Shown here one piece after another: positions 34,832 through 44,277 of a stretch of DNA of 64,000 bases. The stretch is from Furfurilactobacillus entadae. GTDB lineage: Bacteria; Bacillota; Bacilli; Lactobacillales; Lactobacillaceae. Position 1 is the first letter of the stretch. The number at the start of each line of letters is the position of its first letter. Under the pieces are notes generated by a model. It did not search any database and was not told the origin of the DNA. It was given only the letters and a program-made list of their open reading frames with translations. The stretch is taken from positions 46,620 through 110,619 of the forward strand of contig NZ_BQXN01000006.1 in the NCBI RefSeq assembly GCF_045862745.1. Reading direction: 5' to 3'. Position numbers and translations under genes: made by a program.

Positions 34832-35314
34832 ATGGATTTAGAAATTTTTGATCAAACAGAAGCTGGTGTGCCAGAAGCACAGTTGACGCTGATTCGCGGC
34901 GTGCTTGAGAAAGCTAGTCAAGAAATTGATTTGCCAGAAAACACGGAGATGTCCGTGACGCTGATGAATAATGACGCCATGCGTAAGCTCAACAACGAGT
35001 ACCGTGGGGTCGACAAGCCAACCGATGTCATTAGTTTTGCCATTGAAGAGGATCCTGACGACGAGGACGCCATCATCATGGATGACGAACTGCGTGCAGA
35101 GATTCCGCTAAACATCGGCGACATCATGATTTCCGTTGATAAAGTGGGTACGCAAGCAGAGTACCTTGGCCACTCTTATGAACGGGAACTTGGGTTCTTG
35201 ACGATTCACGGCTTCCTCCATTTGAACGGGTTTGATCACATGGAGCCTGAAGACGAAAAGAAGATGTTTGATCTTCAACGGAAGATCCTTGATGATTATG
35301 GCCTCACCAGATAA
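34832..35314 (+). CDS. ybeY: Endoribonuclease YbeY
   Basis: Zinc-dependent endoribonuclease for 16S rRNA 3'-end maturation and ribosome quality control; 160 residues. The metal site HGFLHLNGFDH is intact, and STDVISF-like PTDVISFAIEE is present. Its end overlaps the start of dgkA. An acidic insert DPDDEDAIIMDDE lies before the metal site. Confidence 0.95.
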   Translation: MDLEIFDQTEAGVPEAQLTLIRGVLEKASQEIDLPENTEMSVTLMNNDAMRKLNNEYRGVDKPTDVISFAIEEDPDDEDAIIMDDELRAEIPLNIGDIMISVDKVGTQAEYLGHSYERELGFLTIHGFLHLNGFDHMEPEDEKKMFDLQRKILDDYGLTR

Positions 35315-35693
35315 GCGGCAGACGGACAAAAATCATCATTTCATCCAGGCCTTTCATCACGCGATCGATGGAATCATGGACACGATCCATACGGAACCAA
35401 ACATGCGCTACCACCTCATCTTTGCGCTGGCTGCGTTATTATGTGGGTTGATTTTGCAGATCAACCGTGTGGATTGGCTATGGATCACGCTTGCAATTTT
35501 TACGGTCATCCTCGCAGAATTTGCGAACACAATTGCGGAAGCCTTGAGTGATTTAGTGACCCAGGGCCAGTATAATCCGGCGGCCAAACGGGTTAAGGAT
35601 GTTGCTGCCGGCGCAGTGGTGGTTGCGGCAATGTTTGCCATCATTACGGGCTGTTTAGTGTTTGTACCACGGGTTTGGCAACTATTATTTTAA
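35292..35693 (+). CDS. dgkA: Diacylglycerol / undecaprenol kinase family protein
   Basis: Small membrane kinase with three predicted helices (YHLIFALAALLCGLIL, WLWITLAIFTVILAEFAN, GAVVVAAMFAIITGCLVFV). EFANTIAEALSDLV, near residue 80, carries the catalytic Glu and Asn motif of the family. Gram-positive members phosphorylate undecaprenol. Start 35292 (MIMASPDK) follows GGAAG; ATG 35298 is the alternative. It overlaps the end of ybeY by about 20 bases and lies between ybeY and era as usual. Confidence 0.9.
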   Translation: MIMASPDKRQTDKNHHFIQAFHHAIDGIMDTIHTEPNMRYHLIFALAALLCGLILQINRVDWLWITLAIFTVILAEFANTIAEALSDLVTQGQYNPAAKRVKDVAAGAVVVAAMFAIITGCLVFVPRVWQLLF

Positions 35694-35716
35694 CGTCGAA
35701 GGGAAGTTAACAAGTT

Positions 35717-36655
35717 ATGCAGGAACAACCAGCGTTTCATTCAGGATTCGTGGCCATTATTGGTCGCCCAAATGTCGGTAAATCTACCTTTTTAAACCGG
35801 GTGATTGGCCAAAAAGTGGCCATTATGAGTAATGTGGCCCAAACAACACGGAACAAAATTCAGGGAATCTACACAACCAACACGGAACAAATTGTGTTCA
35901 TTGATACGCCCGGAATTTTTAAACCCACCAGTAAACTGGATGAATTCATGGTTAATTCGGCCGTTTCAACGTTAAACGAAGTTGACGCTGTGTTATTCAT
36001 GGTTAACGCTACGCAAATGCGTGGGGCGGGTGATAACTACATCATTGATCGGTTGAAGGACATTCATAAGCCAATTTACCTGGTGATTAACAAGATCGAT
36101 CAAATTCACCCAGACAAATTAATGTCCGTTCTCGAACAATATAAAGACGCATTGGATTGGAAGGAAGTGTACCCAATCTCGGCGTTGCAGGGCAATAACG
36201 TTGACGAATTTTTGACCCAATTATCAGCTGATCTCCCAGAGGGGCCTCAGTATTACCCTGATGATCAAATTACGGATCACCCAGAACGGTTCGTGGTGGC
36301 TGAATTGGTTCGGGAGAAGGTCCTTCAGTTAACACGTGATGAAGTTCCGCACTCCGTTGCTGTTGAAGTGGAATCCATGAAACGTGAGACCCGGCCGGGC
36401 AAAAACGCTGATGGTCAACCAAACGAACTGGTGCACATTGCGGCCACAATTGTTGTGGACCGGACGTCACAAAAGGGGATCATTATTGGTAAAGGTGGTA
36501 AGATGTTAAAGGAAATCGGGTCACGTGCCCGGGCCGACATCGAACCGCTTTTGGGTGACCGTGTGTACCTGGAACTCTGGGTCAAGGTGGTCCAACACTG
36601 GCGTGATAAACCATCAGCGCTACGTGAATATGGCTATAAAGCAAAAGACTATTAA
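35717..36655 (+). CDS. era: GTPase Era
   Basis: Ribosome-assembly GTPase of 312 residues that binds the 3' end of 16S rRNA. G1 is GRPNVGKST, G3 is DTPG, G4 is NKID, and the C-terminal KH domain has GIIIGKGGKMLKEIGSRAR. The usual LELWVKVVQHWRDKPSALREYGY ending is present. It belongs to the operon started by phoH and precedes recO. Confidence 0.97.
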   Translation: MQEQPAFHSGFVAIIGRPNVGKSTFLNRVIGQKVAIMSNVAQTTRNKIQGIYTTNTEQIVFIDTPGIFKPTSKLDEFMVNSAVSTLNEVDAVLFMVNATQMRGAGDNYIIDRLKDIHKPIYLVINKIDQIHPDKLMSVLEQYKDALDWKEVYPISALQGNNVDEFLTQLSADLPEGPQYYPDDQITDHPERFVVAELVREKVLQLTRDEVPHSVAVEVESMKRETRPGKNADGQPNELVHIAATIVVDRTSQKGIIIGKGGKMLKEIGSRARADIEPLLGDRVYLELWVKVVQHWRDKPSALREYGYKAKDY

Positions 36656-36734
36656 TTGCGTTTAGTAAGTCGTGACGGGGGCCGTTAGACCACCGTTGCG
36701 ACTTGCTTGCGTTAACGTTAAGGGGGTGTCACGA

Positions 36735-37604
36735 ATGGCAACGTACCAAAACGTTTTGTTTAATGGAATCATCATGTACAGCCAGGATTACCGCGAACGT
36801 GATCAGCTGATTAAAATTTTTACCGGCGAATATGGTAAAAAAATGTTTTTCATTAAGGACGGTAAACGGCGGGGCTTTCGCCTCCACAGCGCGCTGTTAC
36901 CATTTATGATGGGCGCTTACGTCGGAAACGTGAACGATGATGGTCTTAGTTTCATTAACGCTGCCAAACAAACGACCCAGTTTCGAACGATCAGTGCAGA
37001 TATCAACAAGAATGCTTACGCCACGTACATTTTAAGCTTGATTGACGCGGCATTTCATGATGGTCAAGTGGTGCCCCAGTGGTTTTTAAAGACGCAGCGG
37101 GCGTTGACACTCATTGATGAGGGGCTCGACGAACAGATCATTACGAACATTATGGAAATCCAGTTGCTGACAGCCTTTGGGGTTGCCCCTGAGTTACAGG
37201 GGTGTGCAATTTGCGGCCGGACTGACCTTCCGTTTGATTATTCGGAAGCGGCTGGTGGGCTCATTTGTCAAAATCATTTTGCGACGGATGAACATCGGCT
37301 CCACTTGGACGCCCGAACCATCTTCTACTTACGGCAATTTTCAGTGATCGATTTAGATAAGGTAACGACGATCAACGTTTCGGCAAAAACCAAACGGGGG
37401 CTTCGGCGTGTCCTAGACTTAATTTATGATAATAGTGTCGGGTTGCACCTACGTTCGAAACGGTTTATTGATCAGATGGCGACGTGGGAGGATCAACTTG
37501 CGACGCGCGGTGAACAGCTGAAGCAGCGGGCTAAATCGGAGGAAGTACCGACACCACCGGCGGCTTCAACAGAACCAGGCGAGCCAACGTCACATGAATC
37601 CTAG
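36735..37604 (+). CDS. recO: DNA repair protein RecO
   Basis: Recombination mediator that helps RecA load in the RecFOR pathway; 289 residues. The N-terminal OB fold (LFNGIIMYSQDYRERDQLIKIFT) and a zinc-binding Cys set (GCAICGRTDLPFDYSEAAGGLICQNHF) are visible. ATG 36735 follows AAGGGGGTG; an upstream in-frame ATG at 36672 has no ribosome binding site. The C-terminal 30 residues are low-complexity, Pro/Thr/Glu-rich. Confidence 0.95.
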   Translation: MATYQNVLFNGIIMYSQDYRERDQLIKIFTGEYGKKMFFIKDGKRRGFRLHSALLPFMMGAYVGNVNDDGLSFINAAKQTTQFRTISADINKNAYATYILSLIDAAFHDGQVVPQWFLKTQRALTLIDEGLDEQIITNIMEIQLLTAFGVAPELQGCAICGRTDLPFDYSEAAGGLICQNHFATDEHRLHLDARTIFYLRQFSVIDLDKVTTINVSAKTKRGLRRVLDLIYDNSVGLHLRSKRFIDQMATWEDQLATRGEQLKQRAKSEEVPTPPAASTEPGEPTSHES

Positions 37605-37628
37605 TCAGCAAAGAGGGAAGGTAACGAG

Positions 37629-38315
37629 ATGAAAAAAGCGTTAATTGTTGGTGCCTCACGTGGAATTGGCCTTGGTCTTGTTAAGGAACTGGCCCACCGC
37701 CAGTGGTCGACCGTTGGGACCGTTCGGCCAGGTTCACAAACTGAGTTAGGGGCCTTTGCGACAGCAAACCCGGCGTTGAACGTGACAACGGCGACCGTTG
37801 ACATTACGCTTGACCAAACGGTGACTGATCTTCAGCGTGAATTGGCTGATCAACGGTTTGATTTGATCTTAGTCAATGCGGGGATCGCACCGAAAGATGT
37901 CCCAGTCAGTGAAATGCCGGCAGGCGAATTTAGTCAGGTTATGCTGACCAATGCGTTTGCACCGGTGCGTTTCATTGAGCGAATGGCCCCGCTGCTGAAC
38001 GCCCACGGCACGTTAGCTGTGACGTCTTCACGACAGGGCAGCGTGAGTCTTAATGTTCGTGGCGGTGATGATGTGTATCGTGCCAGTAAGGCAGCACTAA
38101 ACCAACTCGTTCGAAGCTATGGTGCATCTTCACCACAGCAAGCGCTGTTGCTCCTTCATCCCGGTTGGGTCCAAACGGATCTTGGTCGCCAATCTGGGCA
38201 AGCCCCGCTAACAGTCGAACAAAGTGTTAGTGGACTGGCGGATGTTATTGAACGACACTTAGGCGAACCAGGCGTTTGGTTCCGTGATTATCAGGATCAA
38301 ATTGTGCCATGGTAA
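37629..38315 (+). CDS. Short-chain dehydrogenase/reductase family protein
   Basis: NAD(P)-dependent oxidoreductase of 228 residues. It has the glycine motif GASRGIGLGL at residues 7-16, the NAG motif in LVNAGIAP, and the catalytic Ser/Tyr/Lys set (VTSSRQGS, then YRASKAALNQL). The substrate cannot be predicted. It lies 24 bases after recO with GAAGGGAAGG upstream and may be read through from that operon. Confidence 0.88.
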   Translation: MKKALIVGASRGIGLGLVKELAHRQWSTVGTVRPGSQTELGAFATANPALNVTTATVDITLDQTVTDLQRELADQRFDLILVNAGIAPKDVPVSEMPAGEFSQVMLTNAFAPVRFIERMAPLLNAHGTLAVTSSRQGSVSLNVRGGDDVYRASKAALNQLVRSYGASSPQQALLLLHPGWVQTDLGRQSGQAPLTVEQSVSGLADVIERHLGEPGVWFRDYQDQIVPW

Positions 38316-38334
38316 AAAAACTAATCATCGACGA

Positions 38335-38363
38335 TTGACAACCGTTTGTTCAATGTCTATGAT
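38335..38363 (+). promoter_or_regulatory. Promoter of the glyQ-glyS T-box leader
   Basis: TTGACA (38335-38340), a 17-base spacer and TATGAT (38358-38363): a near-consensus promoter. Confidence 0.85.
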
Positions 38364-38369
38364 GAGGAA

Positions 38370-38600
38370 GTTAAGTAATTTAATACCGTCGACATGGACC
38401 AAAAAGGGTCATCGTGAGGACGTTTAGCGAGCCAGGGAGAGTGTGAGCCTGGTCGTCCTTGCGAACGATTGGCATTTTGCGAGTCGACAACCAATCAAGC
38501 TGCCCGAATTCTTTTGGGAAGTAGGGTGGAACCGCGTCGATTAATTAGTCACGTCCCTACATCAACACACATTGTGTTGGTGTAGGGACGTTTTTATTTT
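38370..38600 (+). ncRNA. T-box riboswitch controlling glyQ-glyS
   Basis: The T-box AAGTAGGGTGGAACCGCG (38519-38536) precedes a long terminator whose arms are ACGTCCCTACATCAACACA (38551) and TGTTGGTGTAGGGACGT. Stem I appears closed by GTCGAC at about 38388 and GTCGAC at about 38484. GGC (Gly) at 38471-38473, in GATTGGCATTTT, is a likely specifier. Uncharged tRNA-Gly would favour read-through. Confidence 0.9.
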
Positions 38601-38614
38601 AAAAGGAGACCATC

Positions 38615-39601
38615 ATGGAAAATCAGATCGATCAAAAGCTTTCCGTGCAACAAATTATTCTTACGTTGCAACAATACTGGGCTGCACAGGGCTGTATGCT
38701 GATGCAGGCCTACGATACCGAAAAGGGGGCCGGAACCATGAGTCCCTACACGTTCCTGCGTGCCATCGGTCCAGAACCATGGAACGCCGCTTACGTGGAA
38801 CCAAGTCGGCGACCTGCCGATGGCCGTTACGGGGAAAACCCGAACCGGTTGTACCAACACCACCAATTCCAAGTGCTGATGAAGCCAGCCCCAGCGAACA
38901 TTCAGGAATTATACTTGAACAGTTTGCGTGAATTGGGCATTGATCCATTAGAACATGACATTCGCTTCGTTGAAGATAACTGGGAAAACCCATCAATGGG
39001 GTGTGCCGGTGTTGGTTGGGAAGTCTGGCTGGATGGGATGGAGATTACCCAGTTCACGTACTTCCAAATCGTCGGTGGTCAGGAAATGAACCCGGTTGCT
39101 GCTGAAGTGACCTACGGATTGGAACGGTTATCTTCCTACATTCAGGACGTAAACTCCGTGTTTGATTTGGAATGGAGCGACGGCGTTTTGTATGGCGACA
39201 TCTTCAAAGAACCTGAATACGAACACAGTAAGTATTCATTTGAAGAAAGCAACCAGGAAATGTTACTGCGGATGTTTGACGACTTTGAGCGTGAAGCCCA
39301 AGCCAACCTGGCAAAGGGCCTCGTGCACCCCGCTTACGATGACATTTTGAAGTGTTCCCACACATTTAACCTATTAGATGCTCGGGGCGCCGTTTCTGTG
39401 ACTGAACGGGCTGGCTATCTAAGCCGGATTCGGAACATGGCGCGGACCGTTGCCCAAACGTTTATTGATGAACGGGCTAAGCGTGGCTTCCCGTTGATCA
39501 AAGATGACAAGCAACGGCAGGCAGTTTTGGCTGATTGGGAAGCCCGTCAGGCGAAAAAAGCGGCTAAGGCAGCTAAACGGACAAAGAAGGAGGCTAAATA
39601 A
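38615..39601 (+). CDS. glyQ: Glycyl-tRNA synthetase alpha subunit
   Basis: Catalytic class II subunit of the heterotetrameric glycyl-tRNA synthetase; 328 residues. Typical segments are QQYWAAQGCMLMQAYDTEKGAGTMSP, YVEPSRRPADGRYGENPNRL and the conserved GGQEMNPVAAEVTYGLERL. The last 25 residues are an Ala/Lys-rich helix-like tail (ARQAKKAAKAAKRTKKEAK), longer than in many orthologues as I recall them. Its stop overlaps the glyS ATG by one base (TAATG). Confidence 0.96.
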   Translation: MENQIDQKLSVQQIILTLQQYWAAQGCMLMQAYDTEKGAGTMSPYTFLRAIGPEPWNAAYVEPSRRPADGRYGENPNRLYQHHQFQVLMKPAPANIQELYLNSLRELGIDPLEHDIRFVEDNWENPSMGCAGVGWEVWLDGMEITQFTYFQIVGGQEMNPVAAEVTYGLERLSSYIQDVNSVFDLEWSDGVLYGDIFKEPEYEHSKYSFEESNQEMLLRMFDDFEREAQANLAKGLVHPAYDDILKCSHTFNLLDARGAVSVTERAGYLSRIRNMARTVAQTFIDERAKRGFPLIKDDKQRQAVLADWEARQAKKAAKAAKRTKKEAK

Positions 39602-41691
39602 TGGCACATGAATTCTTACTTGAAGTTGGTTTAGAAGAAATTCCGGCGCATGTGGTCACACCTAGTATTGATCAACTGGTTGCTCGGACAACAACGTACC
39701 TAAATGAACAACGAATTACGTTTGACGCAATTAAGTCATTTTCGACACCACGGCGGTTAGCCCTCCTGATTTCTGGACTGGCTGATCAACAACCAGATAT
39801 TGAAGAAGAAGTTAAGGGTCCAGCTAAACGGATCGCGCAAGACGAAGACGGCAACTGGACAAAGGCTGCGCAGGGTTTTGTTCGGGGCCAAGGGGCCACG
39901 GTTGACGACATCACGTTTAAGGCCATCAAGGGCGAGGACTATGTTTACGTTAACAAGCATGAAGATGGCCAACCGGTTGCCACGGTTCTGACTGGCTTGA
40001 AGGACGTGATCATGGCGATGACGTTCCCAACCATGATGAAATGGGGGAGCTTTAAGTTCCAATATGTCCGGCCAATTCGTTGGCTTGTGGCGTTGTTAGA
40101 TGATAAGGTGCTTCCGTTTAGCATTTTAAACATCACCACTGGACGGACAACACAAGGCCACCGGTTCCTAGGAAAAGAAGTTGACCTAGCCACGGCTGCT
40201 GATTATGAAGAAGCATTGACTAGCCAATTCGTAATCGCAGACGCTGGCAAACGGAAGGCCCGGATTCGTCAGCAAATTGCTGAAATCGCTGAAACTAATG
40301 GTTGGACGATCACGGTGGATGACGATCTTTTGGAAGAAGTCAACAACCTGGTTGAATGGCCAACGAGTTTTGCTGGTCACTTTGATGACAAGTACCTGAC
40401 GATTCCGGACGAAGTGTTGATCACTTCCATGCGTGACCACCAACGCTTCTTCTACGTTCAGGATGCGTCAGGAAAGCTCCTGCCAAACTTTGTCTCTGTT
40501 CGAAATGGGAACGACCAACATTTAGATAATGTGATCGCCGGAAACGAAAAGGTGCTGACGGCTCGTTTAGAGGACGCAATGTTCTTCTACCAAGAAGACC
40601 AAAAGCACGACATTGATTTCTATGTCAACAAGTTAAAGGGCGTTAGTTTCCATGACAAGATTGGGTCCATGGCAGAACATATGAAGCGGACCGGGATCAT
40701 CGCCAATTTGATTGGGCAACGGATCGGTTTCTCTGACGAAGAACTTGCTGATTTACAACGAGCAAGCGAAATCTATAAGTTTGACCTTGTGACTGGAATG
40801 GTCGGCGAATTTGCTGAACTGCAAGGAATCATGGGTGAAAAATACGCGTTGCTGTTTGGTGAAAAGCCGAGTGTTGCGCAAGCCATTCGTGAACACTACA
40901 TGCCAATCTCTGCTGAAGGTGCATTGCCGAAATCACGGATTGGGGCAGCGCTAGCGGTTGCTGATAAGTACGACAGCATCGTGTCCTTCTTTGCGGCCGA
41001 CATGATTCCAAACGGTTCAAACGACCCGTACGCATTGCGGCGGCAAGCGTTTGGAATTGTGCGGATTCTGCGTGATCAAAAGTGGCATTTACCACTGATG
41101 AAGATGGGGCAAGACTTCGGAATTGCCTTATCCAATAAGCACGTTGAATTTAATCCTGAATTAATGGCAAACTTGGACCACAGTCGGCAACAGATCCAGG
41201 CGTTCATGAACGATCGGGTTCGCCAGTGGTTTGCTGGTCAGCATGTTCGTCATGATATCGTTGAAGCCGTAACCAACGCAAAGACCAGTGATGTGTTGAG
41301 TATGTTAGACGACGCAGCCGCACTGATCGCCCATGCCAACGATGGTGACTTTAAGGATGCCATTGAAGCACTGACCCGGGTGGCCCGGTTAACGAAGGAT
41401 GAGTTATTAACGCAGACGGAATTACCAGTTGATCCAGCACTGTTTGACGATGATTCTGAACAAACGTTATTTGATGCCGTTAATGATGTTAAACGTCATT
41501 TTGACGAACGGACACCGGACGAAAACTACCGGGCCTTAGCTGATCTTCGGCCAGCCATTGAAGCGTACTTTGAAGCGAACATGGTCATGGCTGATGATGA
41601 TGCTGTACGGCGGAACCGGTTGAACCAGCTGGCTCAATTAACGCAATTGACGATTCAATTGGGTGATTTACAACAGCTGATCGTGAAGTAA
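39601..41691 (+). CDS. glyS: Glycyl-tRNA synthetase beta subunit
   Basis: Subunit for tRNA recognition, 696 residues. The opening HEFLLEVGLEEIPAHVV is diagnostic, followed by FSTPRRLALL, the central HD-like region (KGVSFHDKIGSMAEHMKR) and a C-terminal anticodon-binding domain. It is co-translated with glyQ through the TAATG overlap and shares T-box control. Confidence 0.96.
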   Translation: MAHEFLLEVGLEEIPAHVVTPSIDQLVARTTTYLNEQRITFDAIKSFSTPRRLALLISGLADQQPDIEEEVKGPAKRIAQDEDGNWTKAAQGFVRGQGATVDDITFKAIKGEDYVYVNKHEDGQPVATVLTGLKDVIMAMTFPTMMKWGSFKFQYVRPIRWLVALLDDKVLPFSILNITTGRTTQGHRFLGKEVDLATAADYEEALTSQFVIADAGKRKARIRQQIAEIAETNGWTITVDDDLLEEVNNLVEWPTSFAGHFDDKYLTIPDEVLITSMRDHQRFFYVQDASGKLLPNFVSVRNGNDQHLDNVIAGNEKVLTARLEDAMFFYQEDQKHDIDFYVNKLKGVSFHDKIGSMAEHMKRTGIIANLIGQRIGFSDEELADLQRASEIYKFDLVTGMVGEFAELQGIMGEKYALLFGEKPSVAQAIREHYMPISAEGALPKSRIGAALAVADKYDSIVSFFAADMIPNGSNDPYALRRQAFGIVRILRDQKWHLPLMKMGQDFGIALSNKHVEFNPELMANLDHSRQQIQAFMNDRVRQWFAGQHVRHDIVEAVTNAKTSDVLSMLDDAAALIAHANDGDFKDAIEALTRVARLTKDELLTQTELPVDPALFDDDSEQTLFDAVNDVKRHFDERTPDENYRALADLRPAIEAYFEANMVMADDDAVRRNRLNQLAQLTQLTIQLGDLQQLIVK

Positions 41692-41730
41692 GCTAAATTA
41701 GCCAAAGTGCGTTAAAATAAGATTGATCGT

Positions 41731-41768
41731 AAACCGTGAGGAGCAACGCTCCTTGCGGTTTATTTGTT
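41731..41768 (+). terminator. Terminator after glyS
   Basis: AAACCGTGAGGAGC pairs with GCTCCTTGCGGTTT around AAC, followed by ATTTGTT. Confidence 0.75.
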
Positions 41769-41789
41769 GGTGTGAATGGGGGGATGCAG

Positions 41790-42173
41790 ATGTTACAAAT
41801 CAAACGGGTGTATGCACCAGTTATGGAGACGGACGGCCAGCGTATTTTAGTGGACCGGTTGTGGGCGCGTGGCCGCTCAAAAGAACAGGCGGCGTTGACG
41901 GATTGGGCGAAAGTAATTGCACCCAGCACGATGATCCGGCAACAATTCGGGCATGACCCAAACCAGTTTCCGACGTTTGTCACGGCCTATACGGCTGAGT
42001 TAGCGGTCAATCCGGCAACGCCAAAATTTATTGAACAGGTGGCGACGGGGCTTGAACAGGGGAATGTGACCCTTGTTTACGGTGCGAAAGATGAGTTGCA
42101 TAACAATGCCGTTGTCTTAAAGGCGTACTTGCTAACACAATTACCGGCTAAGTTGACAAAAGTGACCGACTAA
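41790..42173 (+). CDS. DUF488 family protein
   Basis: A 127-residue protein of the DUF488 family, recognised by IKRVYAPVMETDGQRILVDRLWARGRSKE and the closing VTLVYGAKDELHNNAVVLKAYLL. Function is unknown. ATG 41790 is chosen because GGGGGG ends six bases upstream; an in-frame ATG at 41784 sits inside that spacing. It lies alone between glyS and dnaG, shortly after the glyS terminator. Confidence 0.85.
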   Translation: MLQIKRVYAPVMETDGQRILVDRLWARGRSKEQAALTDWAKVIAPSTMIRQQFGHDPNQFPTFVTAYTAELAVNPATPKFIEQVATGLEQGNVTLVYGAKDELHNNAVVLKAYLLTQLPAKLTKVTD

Positions 42174-42203
42174 GAATTACTTTCTGAACATGAATCAAAG
42201 TCC

Positions 42204-42231
42204 TGTACATTGATTGGAAAGCGTGTATAAT
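42204..42231 (+). promoter_or_regulatory. Promoter of dnaG-rpoD
   Basis: TGTACA (42204-42209), a 16-base spacer and TATAAT (42226-42231). It leaves a leader of about 140 bases before dnaG. Confidence 0.6.
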
Positions 42232-42265
42232 ATCTTATGTGTGTAAATGGGCCAATTTTTAGAGT

Positions 42266-42322
42266 CGCATTTTTTGTTTCCCCGAAGCCGACTGGTGACG
42301 AAGACGGAAGATGCGCCTTTTT
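42266..42322 (+). terminator. Hairpin plus T-run in the dnaG leader, possible attenuator
   Basis: CGCAT (42266) pairs with ATGCG (42311), and after a bulge TTTCC (42277) pairs with GGAAG (42306). CCTTTTT follows directly. It lies between promoter and gene, so it could terminate part of the transcripts before dnaG. Confidence 0.5.
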
Positions 42323-42376
42323 ACGCTCATTATTGACACTGAACTCATGAAATGAACCGTTACTGGAGGTGATGTT

Positions 42377-44212
42377 GTGGCAACACGAATTCCTGAAGAC
42401 GTCATTGAAACAGTGCGGACATCCGTCAACATTGCGGATGTCGTTGGTCAAACTGTCCAGTTAAAAAAATCGGGTAAGAATTTGTTCGGCCTGTGTCCGT
42501 TTCATGAAGAACGCACCCCGTCATTTTCTGTCAATGAAGAAAAGCAAATCTTTCATTGCTTTAGTTGTGGTCGGGGCGGTAATGTATTCAAATTCCTGAT
42601 GGAGTTAAATAACCTCAGCTTCCCGGAGGCCGTCTTACAAGTCGCTGATGATGCCAACATCAACATTGCGGCTGAGTATCGGCAGGTTGAGTCCGCACCA
42701 GTTGATACACAATCAAGTCGGTTAATCGCGTTATACGAGGATGCCGCCAAGTTGTATCACCACGTGTTAGTTAACACCCAACTGGGCGAAGAGGCCTTGG
42801 CATACTTGCACGATCGGGGTCTGGACGATGAGACCATCGAAGCGTTTAACATTGGGTTTGCGCCCAGTGAAGGGTTACTCAAACCGTTCTTTGAAGAGCG
42901 GCAGATTGATTATCAGTTATTACGGCGTTCAGGTTTGTTTATTGAAAATCAGGATGGCCAGCTTCGGGATCGGTTTAGCAACCGGGTGATGTTTACGATT
43001 CGTAGCCAGCGTGGAAAGGTGATTGCCTTTTCCGGCCGACTTCTCCACAAGGATCCAGATGCACCGAAGTATCTGAACAGTCCCGAAACCGACATTTTCC
43101 ATAAAAGTGATACCCTGTTTAATTTCGATCTTGCGCGACCAGAGATTCGGAAAGCGGACGCGGTGATTTTGTTCGAAGGGTTTATGGATGTGATTGCCGC
43201 TTATTCTGCGGGCATTAAAAACGGGATTGCCTCCATGGGAACTAGTTTGACAACGGATCAAATCGGCATCTTACAACGGGTCGCCCACACCTTGTATGTC
43301 TCATATGATGGTGATAATGCCGGTCAAAACGCGACCCACCGGGCGCTGTCATTGATTGGCGAACAAAGCACAATGACGCTTGGCGTGGTTCAAATGCCGG
43401 AGGGCCTTGATCCAGATGAGTACCTGCGTAAGTACGATGCCGAACGTTTTCGGGCCGTTTATGAAGGGGCCAAAGAGACGCCGGTCGGCTTTGCGTTGCG
43501 GTACCTGGCCCGTGGTCGGAACCTCGATAATCAAAGCGATCAACTAACGTATCTGGATGAGGTGCTAAAGATCATTGCTGGCGTTCGTGCCCCCGTTGAG
43601 CGCGATTTGTACATCAATCAACTGGCGGAGCGCTTTGACGTTGACAAGGCAAGTTTAAAACAGCAGCTTGCTGAGATGTTACAGTCACGGCAAGCACCAG
43701 CGACAGTGGCTGGCGAAGGGCATTTGGCGCCCGCAGCACCACCACGACAGGTGGAGCAAGAACGGGCTGTGTTATCGCAGGTTGAGCGTGCCGAACAGCT
43801 GTTACTGGAACGGATGCTTACGGATCAAAGTGTGTGGCTGCATGTAACGGCCAATCAAGATTTTCACTTTGTTCATGACCAGTACCAAACGCTGTTTTTA
43901 TTGGCACAGGGGTTTAAACAAACGCATGCGGAGCTTCAGATCGCCGGCTTTTTGGATTACATCAATGATGATGCCTTGCAACGGGTGCTGATTGAGGTGA
44001 CCGAACGGCCGACCGTGACGCGGAATGATTTAACGGATGTTGATGACTGTATGCATTTGATTATGCACCAGGCGCCACTAGATGAAGCCATTCGGCAAAA
44101 GAACCTGGCCATGATCGAAGCCAAGCGGTTGAACAACCGTGATCTTCAAAATCAGTTAACGTTGGACCTGGTTAATTTGTATAAACAAAAACAGGCCATG
44201 AAGAATGCTTGA
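42377..44212 (+). CDS. dnaG: DNA primase
   Basis: Makes RNA primers for replication; 611 residues. The zinc finger is at the N-terminus (CPFHEERTPSF to FHCFSCGRGGNV, Cys-His-Cys-Cys type). The Toprim domain shows LFEGFMDVIAAYSAGIKNGIASMG and YVSYDGDNAGQNA, and the C-terminal helicase-binding part follows residue 440. The start is GTG at 42377 after GGAGGTGAT. rpoD is 65 bases downstream, the classic macromolecular-synthesis arrangement. Confidence 0.97.
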   Translation: MATRIPEDVIETVRTSVNIADVVGQTVQLKKSGKNLFGLCPFHEERTPSFSVNEEKQIFHCFSCGRGGNVFKFLMELNNLSFPEAVLQVADDANINIAAEYRQVESAPVDTQSSRLIALYEDAAKLYHHVLVNTQLGEEALAYLHDRGLDDETIEAFNIGFAPSEGLLKPFFEERQIDYQLLRRSGLFIENQDGQLRDRFSNRVMFTIRSQRGKVIAFSGRLLHKDPDAPKYLNSPETDIFHKSDTLFNFDLARPEIRKADAVILFEGFMDVIAAYSAGIKNGIASMGTSLTTDQIGILQRVAHTLYVSYDGDNAGQNATHRALSLIGEQSTMTLGVVQMPEGLDPDEYLRKYDAERFRAVYEGAKETPVGFALRYLARGRNLDNQSDQLTYLDEVLKIIAGVRAPVERDLYINQLAERFDVDKASLKQQLAEMLQSRQAPATVAGEGHLAPAAPPRQVEQERAVLSQVERAEQLLLERMLTDQSVWLHVTANQDFHFVHDQYQTLFLLAQGFKQTHAELQIAGFLDYINDDALQRVLIEVTERPTVTRNDLTDVDDCMHLIMHQAPLDEAIRQKNLAMIEAKRLNNRDLQNQLTLDLVNLYKQKQAMKNA

Positions 44213-44236
44213 TTATTTTTTAAATCAGTGTAAACT
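44209..44236 (+). promoter_or_regulatory. Internal promoter for rpoD
   Basis: TTGATT (44209-44214), a 16-base spacer and TAAACT (44231-44236). It overlaps the dnaG stop and could give rpoD extra expression. Confidence 0.55.
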
Positions 44237-44277
44237 AATTGTTCTTATCGGATCGTGAATAATAAGGGGGACCTTGC

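Noticed and set aside
38572..38931. Plus-strand open frame starting in the glyQ T-box terminator
   Set aside because: It overlaps the terminator and the first third of glyQ in the wrong frame.
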